From NCBI GenBank assembly GCA_023484675.1, contig JAMDAP010000089.1:5738-12987 (forward strand): DNA of 7,250 bases, written 5' to 3'. Below are positions 1-5,532 of this stretch, one piece after another. Source of the stretch: Bacillota bacterium. GTDB lineage: Bacteria; Bacillota_E; Symbiobacteriia; JAMDAP01. Each line of letters begins with the position of its first letter. Positions within the stretch are counted from its first letter, which is position 1. Under the pieces are notes generated by a model. That model was not told the DNA's origin, searched no databases, and worked only from the letters and a program-made list of their open reading frames with translations. The position numbers were made by a program, and so were the translations under genes.

Positions 1-869
1 TCCGCCGCCTCCAGCCGGTTGGACTTGAGGTCCTCCCTGCCACCGACCACCACGGCGTTCTCCTCGGGACGGATATCGACCACGTAGAGCGCCTTCCCCG
101 TGGCCAACCCGAGGCCGCGGCGCTGGCCGATGGTGTAGTTGGAGAGGCCGCTGTGAGTGCCGAGCACACGGCCGTCGGTGTCCAGCAGGGGGCCGGGCTT
201 GATGGCCGCAGGCGCCTGCTCGGCTACAAATCGCTTGTAGTCGTTGTCCGGAACAAAGCAGATCTCCTGGCTGTCTGGCTTGGCCGCCGTGGCCAGCCCC
301 AGCCCCCGAGCGATGCGCCGGGTCTCGGTCTTCTCGTAGTATCCCAGGGGCATCAGCGTGCAGGCAAGCTGCTCCTGGATCAGGTTGTAAAGGGCGTAGG
401 TCTGGTCCTTGCTCCGGTCCACCGACTTCTTCATCAGGTGGCGGCCGGTCACAGGGTCGCGCTCCACCTTGGCGTAATGGCCGGTAGCGATGTAATCCGC
501 GTCCAGAGCCTGGGCCCGGCGCAGAAGTTCGTCAAATTTGACGTAGCGGTTGCAGGCGATGCAGGGATTTGGGGTGCGGCCCTGGGTGTACTCCCGCACG
601 AAATAGTCGATAACCTTCTCCTGAAAGTTCTCCTTGAAGTTCAGCACGTAGTAGGGGATGCCCAGCCTGTTCGCCACGCGCCGCGCGTCGTCCACGGCGG
701 AGACGGAGCAGCAGCCGCCCTGGCGGACTTCCTCCACCTCGTCCAGCAGGTCGGGCCAGGTTTGCATGGTAACGCCGATGACGTCGTAGCCCTCCTGCAC
801 CAGCAGGGCCGCCGTCACCGAACTGTCCACCCCTCCTGACATGGCCACCACGACGCGCTTCTTCTCCAC
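1..869 (-). CDS. mnmA: tRNA-specific 2-thiouridylase MnmA (partial, C-terminus beyond window)
   Basis: MnmA uses ATP to adenylate C2 of U34 in tRNA-Lys/Glu/Gln and replaces the oxygen with sulfur delivered as persulfide by a cysteine desulfurase; it acts in the cytoplasm. About 289 codons are present, against ~360 for the family, and the frame is open to the window edge. Visible motifs are the PP-loop SGGVDSS (residues 11-17), GGCCS, the catalytic cysteine in PNPC (about Cys103), the second cysteine in SQEICF (about Cys204), and IGQRRGLG. The frame is continuous across all of them. The first ATG would start inside the PP-loop strand (MSGGVDSS), so I chose the GTG at 869, giving [13 protein letters not shown], which is the usual N-terminus. 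That start lies 5 nt after the desulfurase stop, which indicates translational coupling and a shared pathway. An even earlier CTG at 878 is possible. Identification is very secure; the start is probable. Confidence 0.96.
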   Translation of the reverse strand, partial: MEKKRVVVAMSGGVDSSVTAALLVQEGYDVIGVTMQTWPDLLDEVEEVRQGGCCSVSAVDDARRVANRLGIPYYVLNFKENFQEKVIDYFVREYTQGRTPNPCIACNRYVKFDELLRRAQALDADYIATGHYAKVERDPVTGRHLMKKSVDRSKDQTYALYNLIQEQLACTLMPLGYYEKTETRRIARGLGLATAAKPDSQEICFVPDNDYKRFVAEQAPAAIKPGPLLDTDGRVLGTHSGLSNYTIGQRRGLGLATGKALYVVDIRPEENAVVVGGREDLKSNRLEAA

Positions 870-874
870 AGCCT

Positions 875-2029
875 TCAGGCCTTGGGGTTGAGGGACCGCA
901 GCTTGGCCACCGCCGGCGGCAGTTGTTCGAGCACGTAGTTCACGTCTTCCTTCGTGTTGCCGCGGCCCAGGCTGAACCGCAAGGCCCCCATGGCCACGGC
1001 CACCGGCACGCCCATGGCCTTGAGCACGTGGGATGGCTCCAGAGCACCGGCGGTGCAGGCCGAACCCGCCGACAGGGCAATGCCCTTCCGGTCCAGGTTG
1101 AGCAAAAGGGTCTCGCCCTCCACGCCGTGCACGTTGAGGCTCAGGTTGCCGGGCAGTCGCAGTTCCGGAGGGCCGTTCAGGCTGACGTCGGGCACGCGCT
1201 CCTTAATGCCTTCCCAGAGGCGCCGGCGCAGGGTTCGGGCCTGCTCCGCCCGCTGGGGCAGTTCCGCTCTGGCCAGCTCGGCTGCCTTGGCCAGGCCGAC
1301 CACCCCTGGCACGTTCTGCGTGCCGCTGCGCAGGCCCCGTTCCTGACCGCCGCCGTGCAGGGTGGGCAGGATGCGGGTGCGCCGGCGCACGTAGAGGGCA
1401 CCCACGCCCTTGGGGCCGTAGAACTTATGCCCGGTAAGGGAAAGCAGGTCCACGTCCCACTCCTGCACATCGACCGGCATCTGCCCCACCGCCTGAACGG
1501 CGTCGGTATGCACGTAGGCGTCGCGCTTGTGGGCCAGCCGGGCTATCTCGGCGATGGGCTGCACGGTGCCCACCTCGTTGTTGGCGGCCATGATCGTGAC
1601 CAGGATGGTGTCGTCGGTCAGAGCCCGTTCCAGGTCCTCCGGACGCACCGCGCCGAAGGCGTCCACGGGCAGGTAGGTCACCCGGAACCCCTCCTTCTCC
1701 AGGGCCTGGCAGGCGTGCAGCACAGCGTGATGCTCCACCATGCTGGTGATGATGTGGCGGCCGCGTTCGGCGTTGGCCCGGGCAACGCCCAGGATGGCCA
1801 GGTTGTCGGCCTCCGTCCCGCCCCCGGTAAAGACCACTTCGCCGGGCTCGGCGCCGAGAAGCGCGGCGACCTGCTCCCGCCCCTCCTCCAGAGCCCGCCT
1901 GGCCGCCTGGCCGAAGGCATGGATGCTGGATGGATTGCCGAAGGTGGTGGCCATGGCTCGGGCCATCGCCTCAACGACCTGCGGATGCATGGGTGTGGTG
2001 GCAGCGTTGTCCAAATAGACCTGACGCAT
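875..2029 (-). CDS. Cysteine desulfurase, NifS/IscS family
   Basis: This PLP enzyme converts L-cysteine to alanine and a protein-bound persulfide. Next to mnmA it most likely supplies sulfur for tRNA 2-thiolation, as YrvO does in Bacillus; Fe-S cluster supply is also possible. The protein is 384 aa, normal for the family. It opens with [13 protein letters not shown], has the paired His100/His101 of the active site, Asp176 in HTDAVQ, the PLP lysine Lys202 in [11 protein letters not shown], and the catalytic Cys325 in [17 protein letters not shown]. The loop around that cysteine resembles the group I NifS/IscS type rather than SufS. The ATG at 2029 is preceded by a purine-rich AGAGGAGAGG ribosome-binding site. 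It lies 94 nt downstream of the Rrf2 regulator and 5 nt before mnmA, so it is probably the second gene of a three-gene operon. I leave the symbol blank because iscS, nifS and yrvO are all used for such genes. Confidence 0.96.
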   Translation of the reverse strand: MRQVYLDNAATTPMHPQVVEAMARAMATTFGNPSSIHAFGQAARRALEEGREQVAALLGAEPGEVVFTGGGTEADNLAILGVARANAERGRHIITSMVEHHAVLHACQALEKEGFRVTYLPVDAFGAVRPEDLERALTDDTILVTIMAANNEVGTVQPIAEIARLAHKRDAYVHTDAVQAVGQMPVDVQEWDVDLLSLTGHKFYGPKGVGALYVRRRTRILPTLHGGGQERGLRSGTQNVPGVVGLAKAAELARAELPQRAEQARTLRRRLWEGIKERVPDVSLNGPPELRLPGNLSLNVHGVEGETLLLNLDRKGIALSAGSACTAGALEPSHVLKAMGVPVAVAMGALRFSLGRGNTKEDVNYVLEQLPPAVAKLRSLNPKA

Positions 2030-2065
2030 GACGGTCCTCTCCTCTCACTTCACTAAAGGCAAAGC

Positions 2066-2123
2066 GGCGAGGCCCAGCCCTGCCGCTCCGATGTTGCTCC
2101 CGGCCCTGCCGCCCCAACTCGCC
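2066..2123 (-). repeat. Structured spacer between regulator and desulfurase: 14-bp direct repeats within a possible hairpin
   Basis: The 94-nt gap between the regulator stop and the desulfurase start holds two near-identical 14-bp copies, GCGGCAGGGCYGGG on the minus strand, at 2099-2112 and 2073-2086 (13 of 14 identical, 26 bp apart). They are enclosed by complementary hexamers GGCGAG/CTCGCC at 2118-2123 and 2066-2071. In the mRNA this could fold into a large GC-rich stem-loop, perhaps affecting stability or partial termination; a short CTTTGCCTTT follows. No ORF is supported here. The function is inference. Confidence 0.45.
2082..2105. repeat. Left copy of a perfect 24-bp inverted repeat
   Basis: On the plus strand this reads GCCGCTCCGATGTTGCTCCC followed by GGCC. 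The exact reverse complement lies at 2799-2822 inside the 3' end of rarA. Identity stops sharply at both edges. This copy sits within the regulator-desulfurase spacer and shares bases with both 14-bp direct repeats, so it looks like the native source copy. Confidence 0.9.
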
Positions 2124-2576
2124 TCAGATCTGGTAGACGATGTTCTGGCGTTCCGCTTCGTCGCGGGCTTGGCGGCACAGGTCCTCCAGGGTGATGCCGT
2201 CCACCACGTTGACGATGGCGTCCCGCACCTTCTCCCAGACGCCATGGGTCAGGCAATGTTCGGCCTTCTCGCAGCCGTTCTCCACTCCGGCCTCGGTGGC
2301 GCAGTCGGCATAGCCGATGGGGCCCTCCAAGACGCGAATGATATCGCCAACTGTAATCTGATCCGCCGGCCGGTTTAGCATGTAGCCGCCCTGGGCGCCG
2401 CGGACCGAAGTCACCAGGCCGGACTTGCGCAGCGGCGCCACCAGCTGCTCAAGGTAGTGCTCGGATAGGTCCTGCCGCTCCGCAATGGTCTTCAGCGAGA
2501 TCGGGGTGTTCCCTTGGTGCATGGCCAGTTCGAATAAGGCCTTGACGCCATACTTGCCCTTCGTAGACAACCTCAT
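2124..2576 (-). CDS. Rrf2-family transcriptional regulator with IscR-like Fe-S ligands
   Basis: This is a DNA-binding regulator of about 150 aa. It starts MRLSTKGKYGVKALFELA, has the Rrf2 winged helix-turn-helix (about residues 28-46, AERQDLSEHYLEQLV) and the wing RGAQGGYML. Its gene position matches cymR of Bacillus. Unlike what I know of CymR, it keeps three cysteines and a histidine in the IscR arrangement: Cys92, Cys102, Cys108 and His111 (ending CLTH). This suggests a [2Fe-2S] cluster, although the first spacing is 9 residues rather than the 5 of E. coli IscR. It heads the operon with the desulfurase and mnmA and probably autoregulates through the inverted repeat over its promoter. I chose the ATG at 2576; an in-frame TTG two codons upstream (2582) is an alternative and sits at a better distance from a GGGGG stretch. 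The family is sure; the Fe-S function is inferred. Confidence 0.93.
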   Translation of the reverse strand: MRLSTKGKYGVKALFELAMHQGNTPISLKTIAERQDLSEHYLEQLVAPLRKSGLVTSVRGAQGGYMLNRPADQITVGDIIRVLEGPIGYADCATEAGVENGCEKAEHCLTHGVWEKVRDAIVNVVDGITLEDLCRQARDEAERQNIVYQI

Positions 2577-2632
2577 TATCAATTCACGCCCCCAAGTAAT
2601 GCAATCCCGAGTGGTCTTACCTGCATTTCAAA

Positions 2633-2654
2633 CAAATCCTACCACCCGGATTTG
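2633..2654. promoter_or_regulatory. Candidate operator: 7-8-7 inverted repeat over the regulator promoter
   Basis: CAAATCC and GGATTTG are perfect inverted arms separated by 8 bp. The element covers the -10 hexamer and most of the -10/-35 spacer of the regulator gene. A symmetric element here is the expected place for repression by the dimeric Rrf2 protein encoded just downstream. It does not closely match the E. coli IscR type 1 or type 2 consensus by eye, so assignment to this regulator is inference. Confidence 0.55.
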
Positions 2655-2664
2655 GGGGTGTCAA
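2636..2664 (-). promoter_or_regulatory. Sigma-A-type promoter of the regulator-desulfurase-mnmA operon
   Basis: On the minus strand a perfect -35 TTGACA (2659-2664) is followed by exactly 17 bp and a -10 TAGGAT (2636-2641). The predicted start is near 2629, leaving about 50 nt of leader before the ATG. The promoter lies just 9 bp after the rarA stop, so it separates the sulfur operon from the upstream gene; no terminator is visible between them. Confidence 0.8.
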
Positions 2665-2673
2665 GAATGGTTC

Positions 2674-4047
2674 TCATTCGCCGCTCTTGCGTTTCGCCTC
2701 CAGGCGCTGGGCGATACCCTGCTCCGCCCCCTCCTCCGTGGGGCGGTAGAAGCGCCGGCCGATCAACTCGTCCGGCAGGTACTGCTGCGTCACGAAGTGG
2801 CCGGGAGCAACATCGGAGCGGCGAAGTCGTGGGCGTATTTGTAGCCCTTGCCATGGCCGAACTGGGCGGCCCCCTTGTAGCTGGCGTCCCGCAGGTGGAC
2901 CGGCACGCCCTGGATGGCCGTCTTTTCTACCTCAACCAGGGCCTCGTCAATGCCCAGATAGGCGGCGTTGCTCTTGGGCGCCGCGGCCACGTAGACCGCC
3001 GCCTCCGCCAGCGGGATGCGCCCCTCCGGCAGCCCCAGCCGCTCCACCGCCTGCATGGCGGCCGTCGCCACCACCAGGGCCTGGGGCTCGGCCAGCCCCA
3101 CGTCCTCGGCGGCGCAGATGACGATGCGCCGAGCGATGAACAGCGGGTCCTCACCGCCATAAATCATGCGGGCCAGCCAGTAGAGAGCGGCGTCCGGGTC
3201 GGAGCCGCGCATGCTCTTGATGAAGGCGGAGATGGTGTCGTAGTGGTTGTCCCCACCCTTGTCATAGCGAATGGCCCGCTTTTGGATCGACTCCTCAGCC
3301 GCCGCCAGCGTGATTTGCCGCCGTCCGTCGGACCCCGGCCGCGTTGTGTTCACGGCCAACTCCAGGGCGTTTAGAGCGGAGCGGGCGTCGCCTCCCGCCA
3401 CCCGGATCAGATGGGTCAGGGCTTCCGGGTCCACGGTCACCGCCATGCCGCCCAGGCCCCGCTCCCGATCGGTCAGGGCGCGCCGCAGCAGAGCGGCCAC
3501 GTCGTCGTCGGCAAGGGGCTCCAGCCGGAAGATGCGGGACCGCGACACCAGAGCCGGGTTGACCTCGAAATACGGATTCTCCGTGGTGGCGCCGATCAGG
3601 GTGACCAGCCCCTCCTCCACGAAGGGCAGGAGGGCGTCCTGCTGCGCCTTGCTCCAGCGGTGGATCTCGTCCACGAAGAGGATGGTCCCCTTGCCGTACA
3701 TACCCTGCCGCTGCTTGGCCTCGTCGATCAGACGGCGGATGTCGGCTACGCCGGAACTGACGGCGTTGAGTTGCTCGAACTGCCGCTTGGTGGTGTTGGC
3801 GATGACCTTAGCCAGGGTGGTCTTGCCTGTCCCGGGGGGGGCCGTAGAGCAAGACCGAGCCAAGCTGGTCCGCCTCAATGGCCCGGCGCAGCAGCCGCCC
3901 CGGCCCGATGATCCCCTGCTGCCCCACGATCTCATCCAAGGTGCGCGGCCGCAGGCGCGCCGCCAGAGGGCTCTCCCGCTTGCCGGCCTGCTCGCGCGCG
4001 TAGTCAAAGAGGTCCAAAATGCCTCCACCTCCGTTCTGCCGTTTCAT
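2674..4047 (-). pseudogene. rarA: Replication-associated recombination protein RarA (MgsA/YrvN), disrupted by two frameshifts
   Basis: RarA is a clamp-loader-like AAA+ ATPase acting at stalled replication forks. The full path starts at ATG 4047 (MKRQNGGGGILDLFDYAR) and ends at TGA 2674-2676 (RLEAKRKSGE). Without the two lesions it would encode 451 aa, a normal length. Visible parts are LAARLRPRTLDEIVGQ, Walker A GPPGTGKTT (about 69-77), Walker B FVDEIHRW, sensor 1 GATTENPYFEVN, and the C-terminal QQYLPDELIGRRFY block. Lesion 1 is a C8 run at 3834-3841, where seven C would keep the P-loop in frame; translation from the natural start ends near 3808. Lesion 2 is a 17-bp insertion at about 2806-2822 that interrupts the expected HDFPGHF; the middle frame stops at 2790. 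The two add 18 bp, so start and stop remain in one frame while the middle is shifted. It starts 8 nt after the aldolase stop. These may be real lesions or assembly errors. Confidence 0.9.
2799..2822. repeat. Right copy of the 24-bp inverted repeat, containing the 17-bp rarA insertion
   Basis: The exact reverse complement of 2082-2105. In the rarA reading direction the 17 bases 2822-2806 are extra, and the remaining 7 bases (CCCGGCC, 2805-2799) fit the native codons for F-P-G-H. The repeat therefore consists of a 17-bp insert plus 7 bp of pre-existing microhomology, the typical footprint of an inverted template switch. Confidence 0.85.
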
Positions 4048-4055
4048 GCTAAGCC

Positions 4056-5096
4056 CTAGCCGTGGAGCAGCCGCCGCAGTACCTTGAGGGTCTCCTCCAC
4101 ATCAGCGGTGGAGACGTCCTTGTGAGTCACCAGGCGGATGCGCGTGGGACCGGTGGCGTTGGCCTTTATCCCTTCCTCCCCCATCAGCCGCGCCAGGCCC
4201 GGAGCGTCCAGCTCGGGCTTTGTTACTTCAAAGGAGACCATATTCGTCTGAACTGTCTCCAGATCGACGCCAAGGCCCGGAATCTGAGCGATCCCCTCGC
4301 CCAGCCGGCGGGCATTGGCGTGGTCCTCCGCCAGGCGGTCGACCATGTTGGTGAGGGAGACCAGACCGGCTGCCGCCAACACGCCCACCTGGCGCATGCC
4401 GCCGCCCAGCAGCTTGCGGTTCTTGCGCGCCCGGGCGATCCACTCGCGGGTGCCTGCCACCAGTGAACCCACCGGCGCCGCCAGCCCCTTGGACAGGCAG
4501 AACATGACCGAATCGGCCGGCCGGGCCACCTGACTGGCCGGTACGCCGAGGGCCAGGGCGGCGTTAAAGATGCGGGCGCCGTCCAGGTGCACCCTGGCCC
4601 CATGGCGGTGGGCCACCTCCGCCACCGCCTCCATGTTGGCCAGGGGCACCACGGTCCCGCCGGCTCGGTTGTGGGTGTTTTCCAGGCAGACCAGGGACGT
4701 GCGCGGAAAGTGGATGTTGCGCTCGTCGCGGATGGCGGCCTCCACGCCGGCCGGGTCCATGGCCCCGCGATGTCCCGGAACGGTGCGGGCCTGCACGCCC
4801 GACAGGGCAGCCATCCCGCCCACCTCATAATAGAAAATGTGGGACTCGGCCTCCAGCACGACCTCCTCGCCACGCCGGGTGTGGGTGAGCACCGACACCT
4901 GGTTGCCCATCGTGCCGGTGGGCACGAACAGGGCGGCTTCCTTGCCGGCCATCTCCGCCCCCAGTTCTTCCAGCCGCTGGACGGTGGGATCCTCGCCGTA
5001 GACGTCGTCGCCAACCTCGGCCTCGGCCATGGCCCGGCGCATGGCGTCGGTGGGCACGGTTACCGTATCGCTGCGCAAGTCGATGATGCGGTTCAA
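4056..5096 (-). CDS. ltaE: Low-specificity L-threonine aldolase
   Basis: This PLP enzyme cleaves L-threonine or L-allo-threonine to glycine and acetaldehyde in the cytoplasm. The protein is 346 aa, typical for the family. It begins [19 protein letters not shown] and shows [30 protein letters not shown] (His86), [20 protein letters not shown] (Asp172), the PLP lysine Lys203 in [18 protein letters not shown], and the C-terminal RLVTHKDVS. The frame stays open far upstream through the leader RNA, but family similarity starts only here. I chose the TTG at 5096 because AGGAGA lies 6 nt upstream and no ATG or GTG is available near the conserved N-terminus. It is preceded by a riboswitch and three hairpins and followed 8 nt later by rarA. 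Glycine production next to glycyl-tRNA synthetase may be meaningful. The exact substrate (threonine, allo-threonine or phenylserine) cannot be read from sequence. Confidence 0.94.
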   Translation of the reverse strand: MNRIIDLRSDTVTVPTDAMRRAMAEAEVGDDVYGEDPTVQRLEELGAEMAGKEAALFVPTGTMGNQVSVLTHTRRGEEVVLEAESHIFYYEVGGMAALSGVQARTVPGHRGAMDPAGVEAAIRDERNIHFPRTSLVCLENTHNRAGGTVVPLANMEAVAEVAHRHGARVHLDGARIFNAALALGVPASQVARPADSVMFCLSKGLAAPVGSLVAGTREWIARARKNRKLLGGGMRQVGVLAAAGLVSLTNMVDRLAEDHANARRLGEGIAQIPGLGVDLETVQTNMVSFEVTKPELDAPGLARLMGEEGIKANATGPTRIRLVTHKDVSTADVEETLKVLRRLLHG

Positions 5097-5102
5097 CTCA
5101 CG

Positions 5103-5108
5103 TCTCCT
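5103..5108 (-). promoter_or_regulatory. Ribosome-binding site that decides a TTG start
   Basis: AGGAGA on the minus strand, 6 nt before the TTG at 5096. It is the only good Shine-Dalgarno match near the conserved N-terminus of the threonine aldolase and therefore fixes the start. Confidence 0.75.
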
Positions 5109-5120
5109 GCCTCTCTGACG

Positions 5121-5161
5121 AAAAATCCGCCGCCCGGCCCCCAAGATGCACCGGTGCGGCG
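5121..5161 (-). terminator. Terminator-like hairpin directly before the aldolase ribosome-binding site
   Basis: On the minus strand CGCCGC, a bulged A, then CCGG pair with CCGG and GCGGCG (5156-5161/5151-5154 against 5134-5137/5128-5133), giving about 10 bp. GATTTTTC follows. It ends 12 nt before AGGAGA, so it could terminate the leader transcript or hinder translation of the aldolase. Confidence 0.55.
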
Positions 5162-5185
5162 CTGACCGTAAAAGATTCGACGGCG

Positions 5186-5219
5186 AAAAAAGAAAACCTG
5201 CACCCGGAGTTGTGGCAGG
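5186..5219 (-). terminator. Intrinsic terminator in the aldolase leader
   Basis: On the minus strand CCTG-C-CAC pairs with GTG-CAGG (7 bp with one bulged C, 8-nt loop), and the stem runs directly into TTTTCTTTTTT. This is the best U-tract of the three hairpins between the riboswitch and the aldolase and is the likeliest termination point of the expression platform. Confidence 0.65.
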
Positions 5220-5234
5220 GGCGTTCACGCACTC

Positions 5235-5277
5235 GCAAAGACCAAAGCCCGCTCCGGAGTGGGTACCAGAGCGGGCT
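5235..5277 (-). terminator. Strong hairpin just after the riboswitch aptamer
   Basis: On the minus strand AGCCCGCTCTGG pairs with CCGGAGCGGGCT: 12 bp including one G-U, with an 8-nt loop (5258-5265). It is followed by a moderate T-rich stretch, TTTGGTCTTT. The stem begins 19 nt after the aptamer, where a riboswitch expression platform is expected. It could act as a terminator or as one side of a switching structure. Confidence 0.6.
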
Positions 5278-5295
5278 CGCAGCGGCGGTAGTGAG

Positions 5296-5393
5296 CGACG
5301 TTCCGGTAACCCAGCCATCTTGGCTTCCCTTGCGAGAAGCTGTAGACCCGAAGTTTTGCGCCCCTCCCCTTTCGGGAAGGATAGCCTTTGTCG
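5296..5393 (-). promoter_or_regulatory. GEMM-I (c-di-GMP-I class) riboswitch aptamer
   Basis: On the minus strand the ~98-nt element has the layout of the Vc2-type GEMM-I aptamer. A short P1 joins CGAC (5390-5393) and GTCG (5296-5299). P2 begins GGC, has a 3x3 internal loop, a 7-bp arm CCTTCCC/GGGGAGG and a GAAA tetraloop. The stem closes GGCGCAAAAC, equivalent to GGGACGCAAAGCC, with the conserved A after the GC pair. P3 carries GGGTCTA, a GCTTCTC/GGGAAGC arm with a GCAA loop, and AAGATGGC opposite, resembling the tetraloop receptor. It ends GGCTGGGTTACCGG, close to the consensus 3' segment GCCGGGUUACCG. By hand alignment the position equivalent to Vc2 G20 is G, which favours c-di-GMP over cGAMP. 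The internal loop is TAT/GGC rather than AAA/GAC. It probably controls the threonine aldolase through the downstream hairpins. The class is confident by eye; the ligand and the regulatory sign are inferred. Confidence 0.82.
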
Positions 5394-5411
5394 AGACGTG
5401 ATATGGAATTG

Positions 5412-5433
5412 GCTGCCTGGCTTGCCAGGCAGC
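5412..5433. repeat. Perfect 10-2-10 palindrome at the predicted leader start
   Basis: GCTGCCTGGC and GCCAGGCAGC are perfect complementary arms around a 2-bp centre. It begins about 3 bp downstream of the candidate -10 and so covers the predicted transcription start. There is no T-run on either side, so a terminator is unlikely. It could be an operator for a dimeric regulator or a 5'-end hairpin stabilising the leader RNA. Confidence 0.6.
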
Positions 5434-5436
5434 ATC

Positions 5437-5465
5437 ACATTACCACAGACGTTGACAGGTGTTTG
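5437..5465 (-). promoter_or_regulatory. Candidate promoter for the riboswitch-aldolase transcript
   Basis: On the minus strand TGGTAATGT gives an extended -10 (TAATGT at 5437-5442). At 17 bp the -35 would be CAAACA (5460-5465), a poor match. A weak -35 with a good extended -10 and activator sites in the -35 region fits an activator-dependent promoter. Predicted start near 5430. Inferred from sequence only. Confidence 0.45.
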
Positions 5466-5480
5466 TCGAACTTTGTCGAA
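5464..5480 (+). promoter_or_regulatory. Tandem Spo0A boxes
   Basis: Two perfect copies of the 0A heptamer TGTCGAA lie at 5464-5470 and 5474-5480, 3 bp apart (10-bp period), both within TTTGTCGAA. Tandem 0A boxes with this spacing occur at known Spo0A targets such as the abrB promoter. Relative to the predicted start at 5430 they cover about -35 to -50. A third, imperfect copy (TGTCGAG, 5389-5395) falls at the start of the aptamer and may be chance. No spo0A gene is in the window, so binding is inferred. Confidence 0.6.
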
Positions 5481-5511
5481 GCAGCCAGGGAAAAATATCT
5501 GCCGACGGGGC

Positions 5512-5531
5512 GGCGGGACGCGCTTCCCGCC
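5512..5531 (-). terminator. Hairpin downstream of glyQS, possible weak terminator
   Basis: GGCGGGA and TCCCGCC are perfect 7-bp arms around a 6-nt loop, about 55 nt after the glyQS stop. The nearest T-run (ATTTTT, minus strand, about 5491-5497) is 15 or more nt beyond the stem, so this is not a classical intrinsic terminator. It may protect the 3' end. Confidence 0.35.
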
Positions 5532-5532
5532 T

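Noticed and set aside
923..2056. Plus-strand open frame of 377 codons opposite the cysteine desulfurase
   Set aside because: Antisense shadow: the minus strand has every active-site residue of a desulfurase, whereas this frame is rich in H, G, Q and A with no family features.
2082..2822. Invertible DNA switch bounded by the 24-bp inverted repeats
   Set aside because: Inverting the segment would not restore rarA and would separate the regulator from its operon; no recombinase gene is seen, and the 7-bp native overlap better fits a templated insertion.
2790..4028. A self-standing 412-residue ATPase with an alternative N-terminus and C-terminal AAPMLLPATS
   Set aside because: The N-terminal ~55 residues are out-of-frame translation upstream of the C8 run, and the C-terminal tail comes from the 17-bp insertion; the real rarA N- and C-termini are present in the other frame.
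5296..5393. Glycine riboswitch, considered because of the glycine-related neighbours
   Set aside because: The core nucleotides and GAAA-capped stem match GEMM-I, and the tandem glycine aptamer signature is not seen.
5097..5438. N-terminal extension of the threonine aldolase by about 114 residues in the same open frame
   Set aside because: The extension would translate the riboswitch and terminator hairpins, looks low in protein character, and a good ribosome-binding site precedes the TTG at the conserved N-terminus.
5452..5480. Plus-strand promoter starting at TTGACA (5452-5457)
   Set aside because: At 16-18 bp spacing there is no -10-like hexamer and no plus-strand gene follows.
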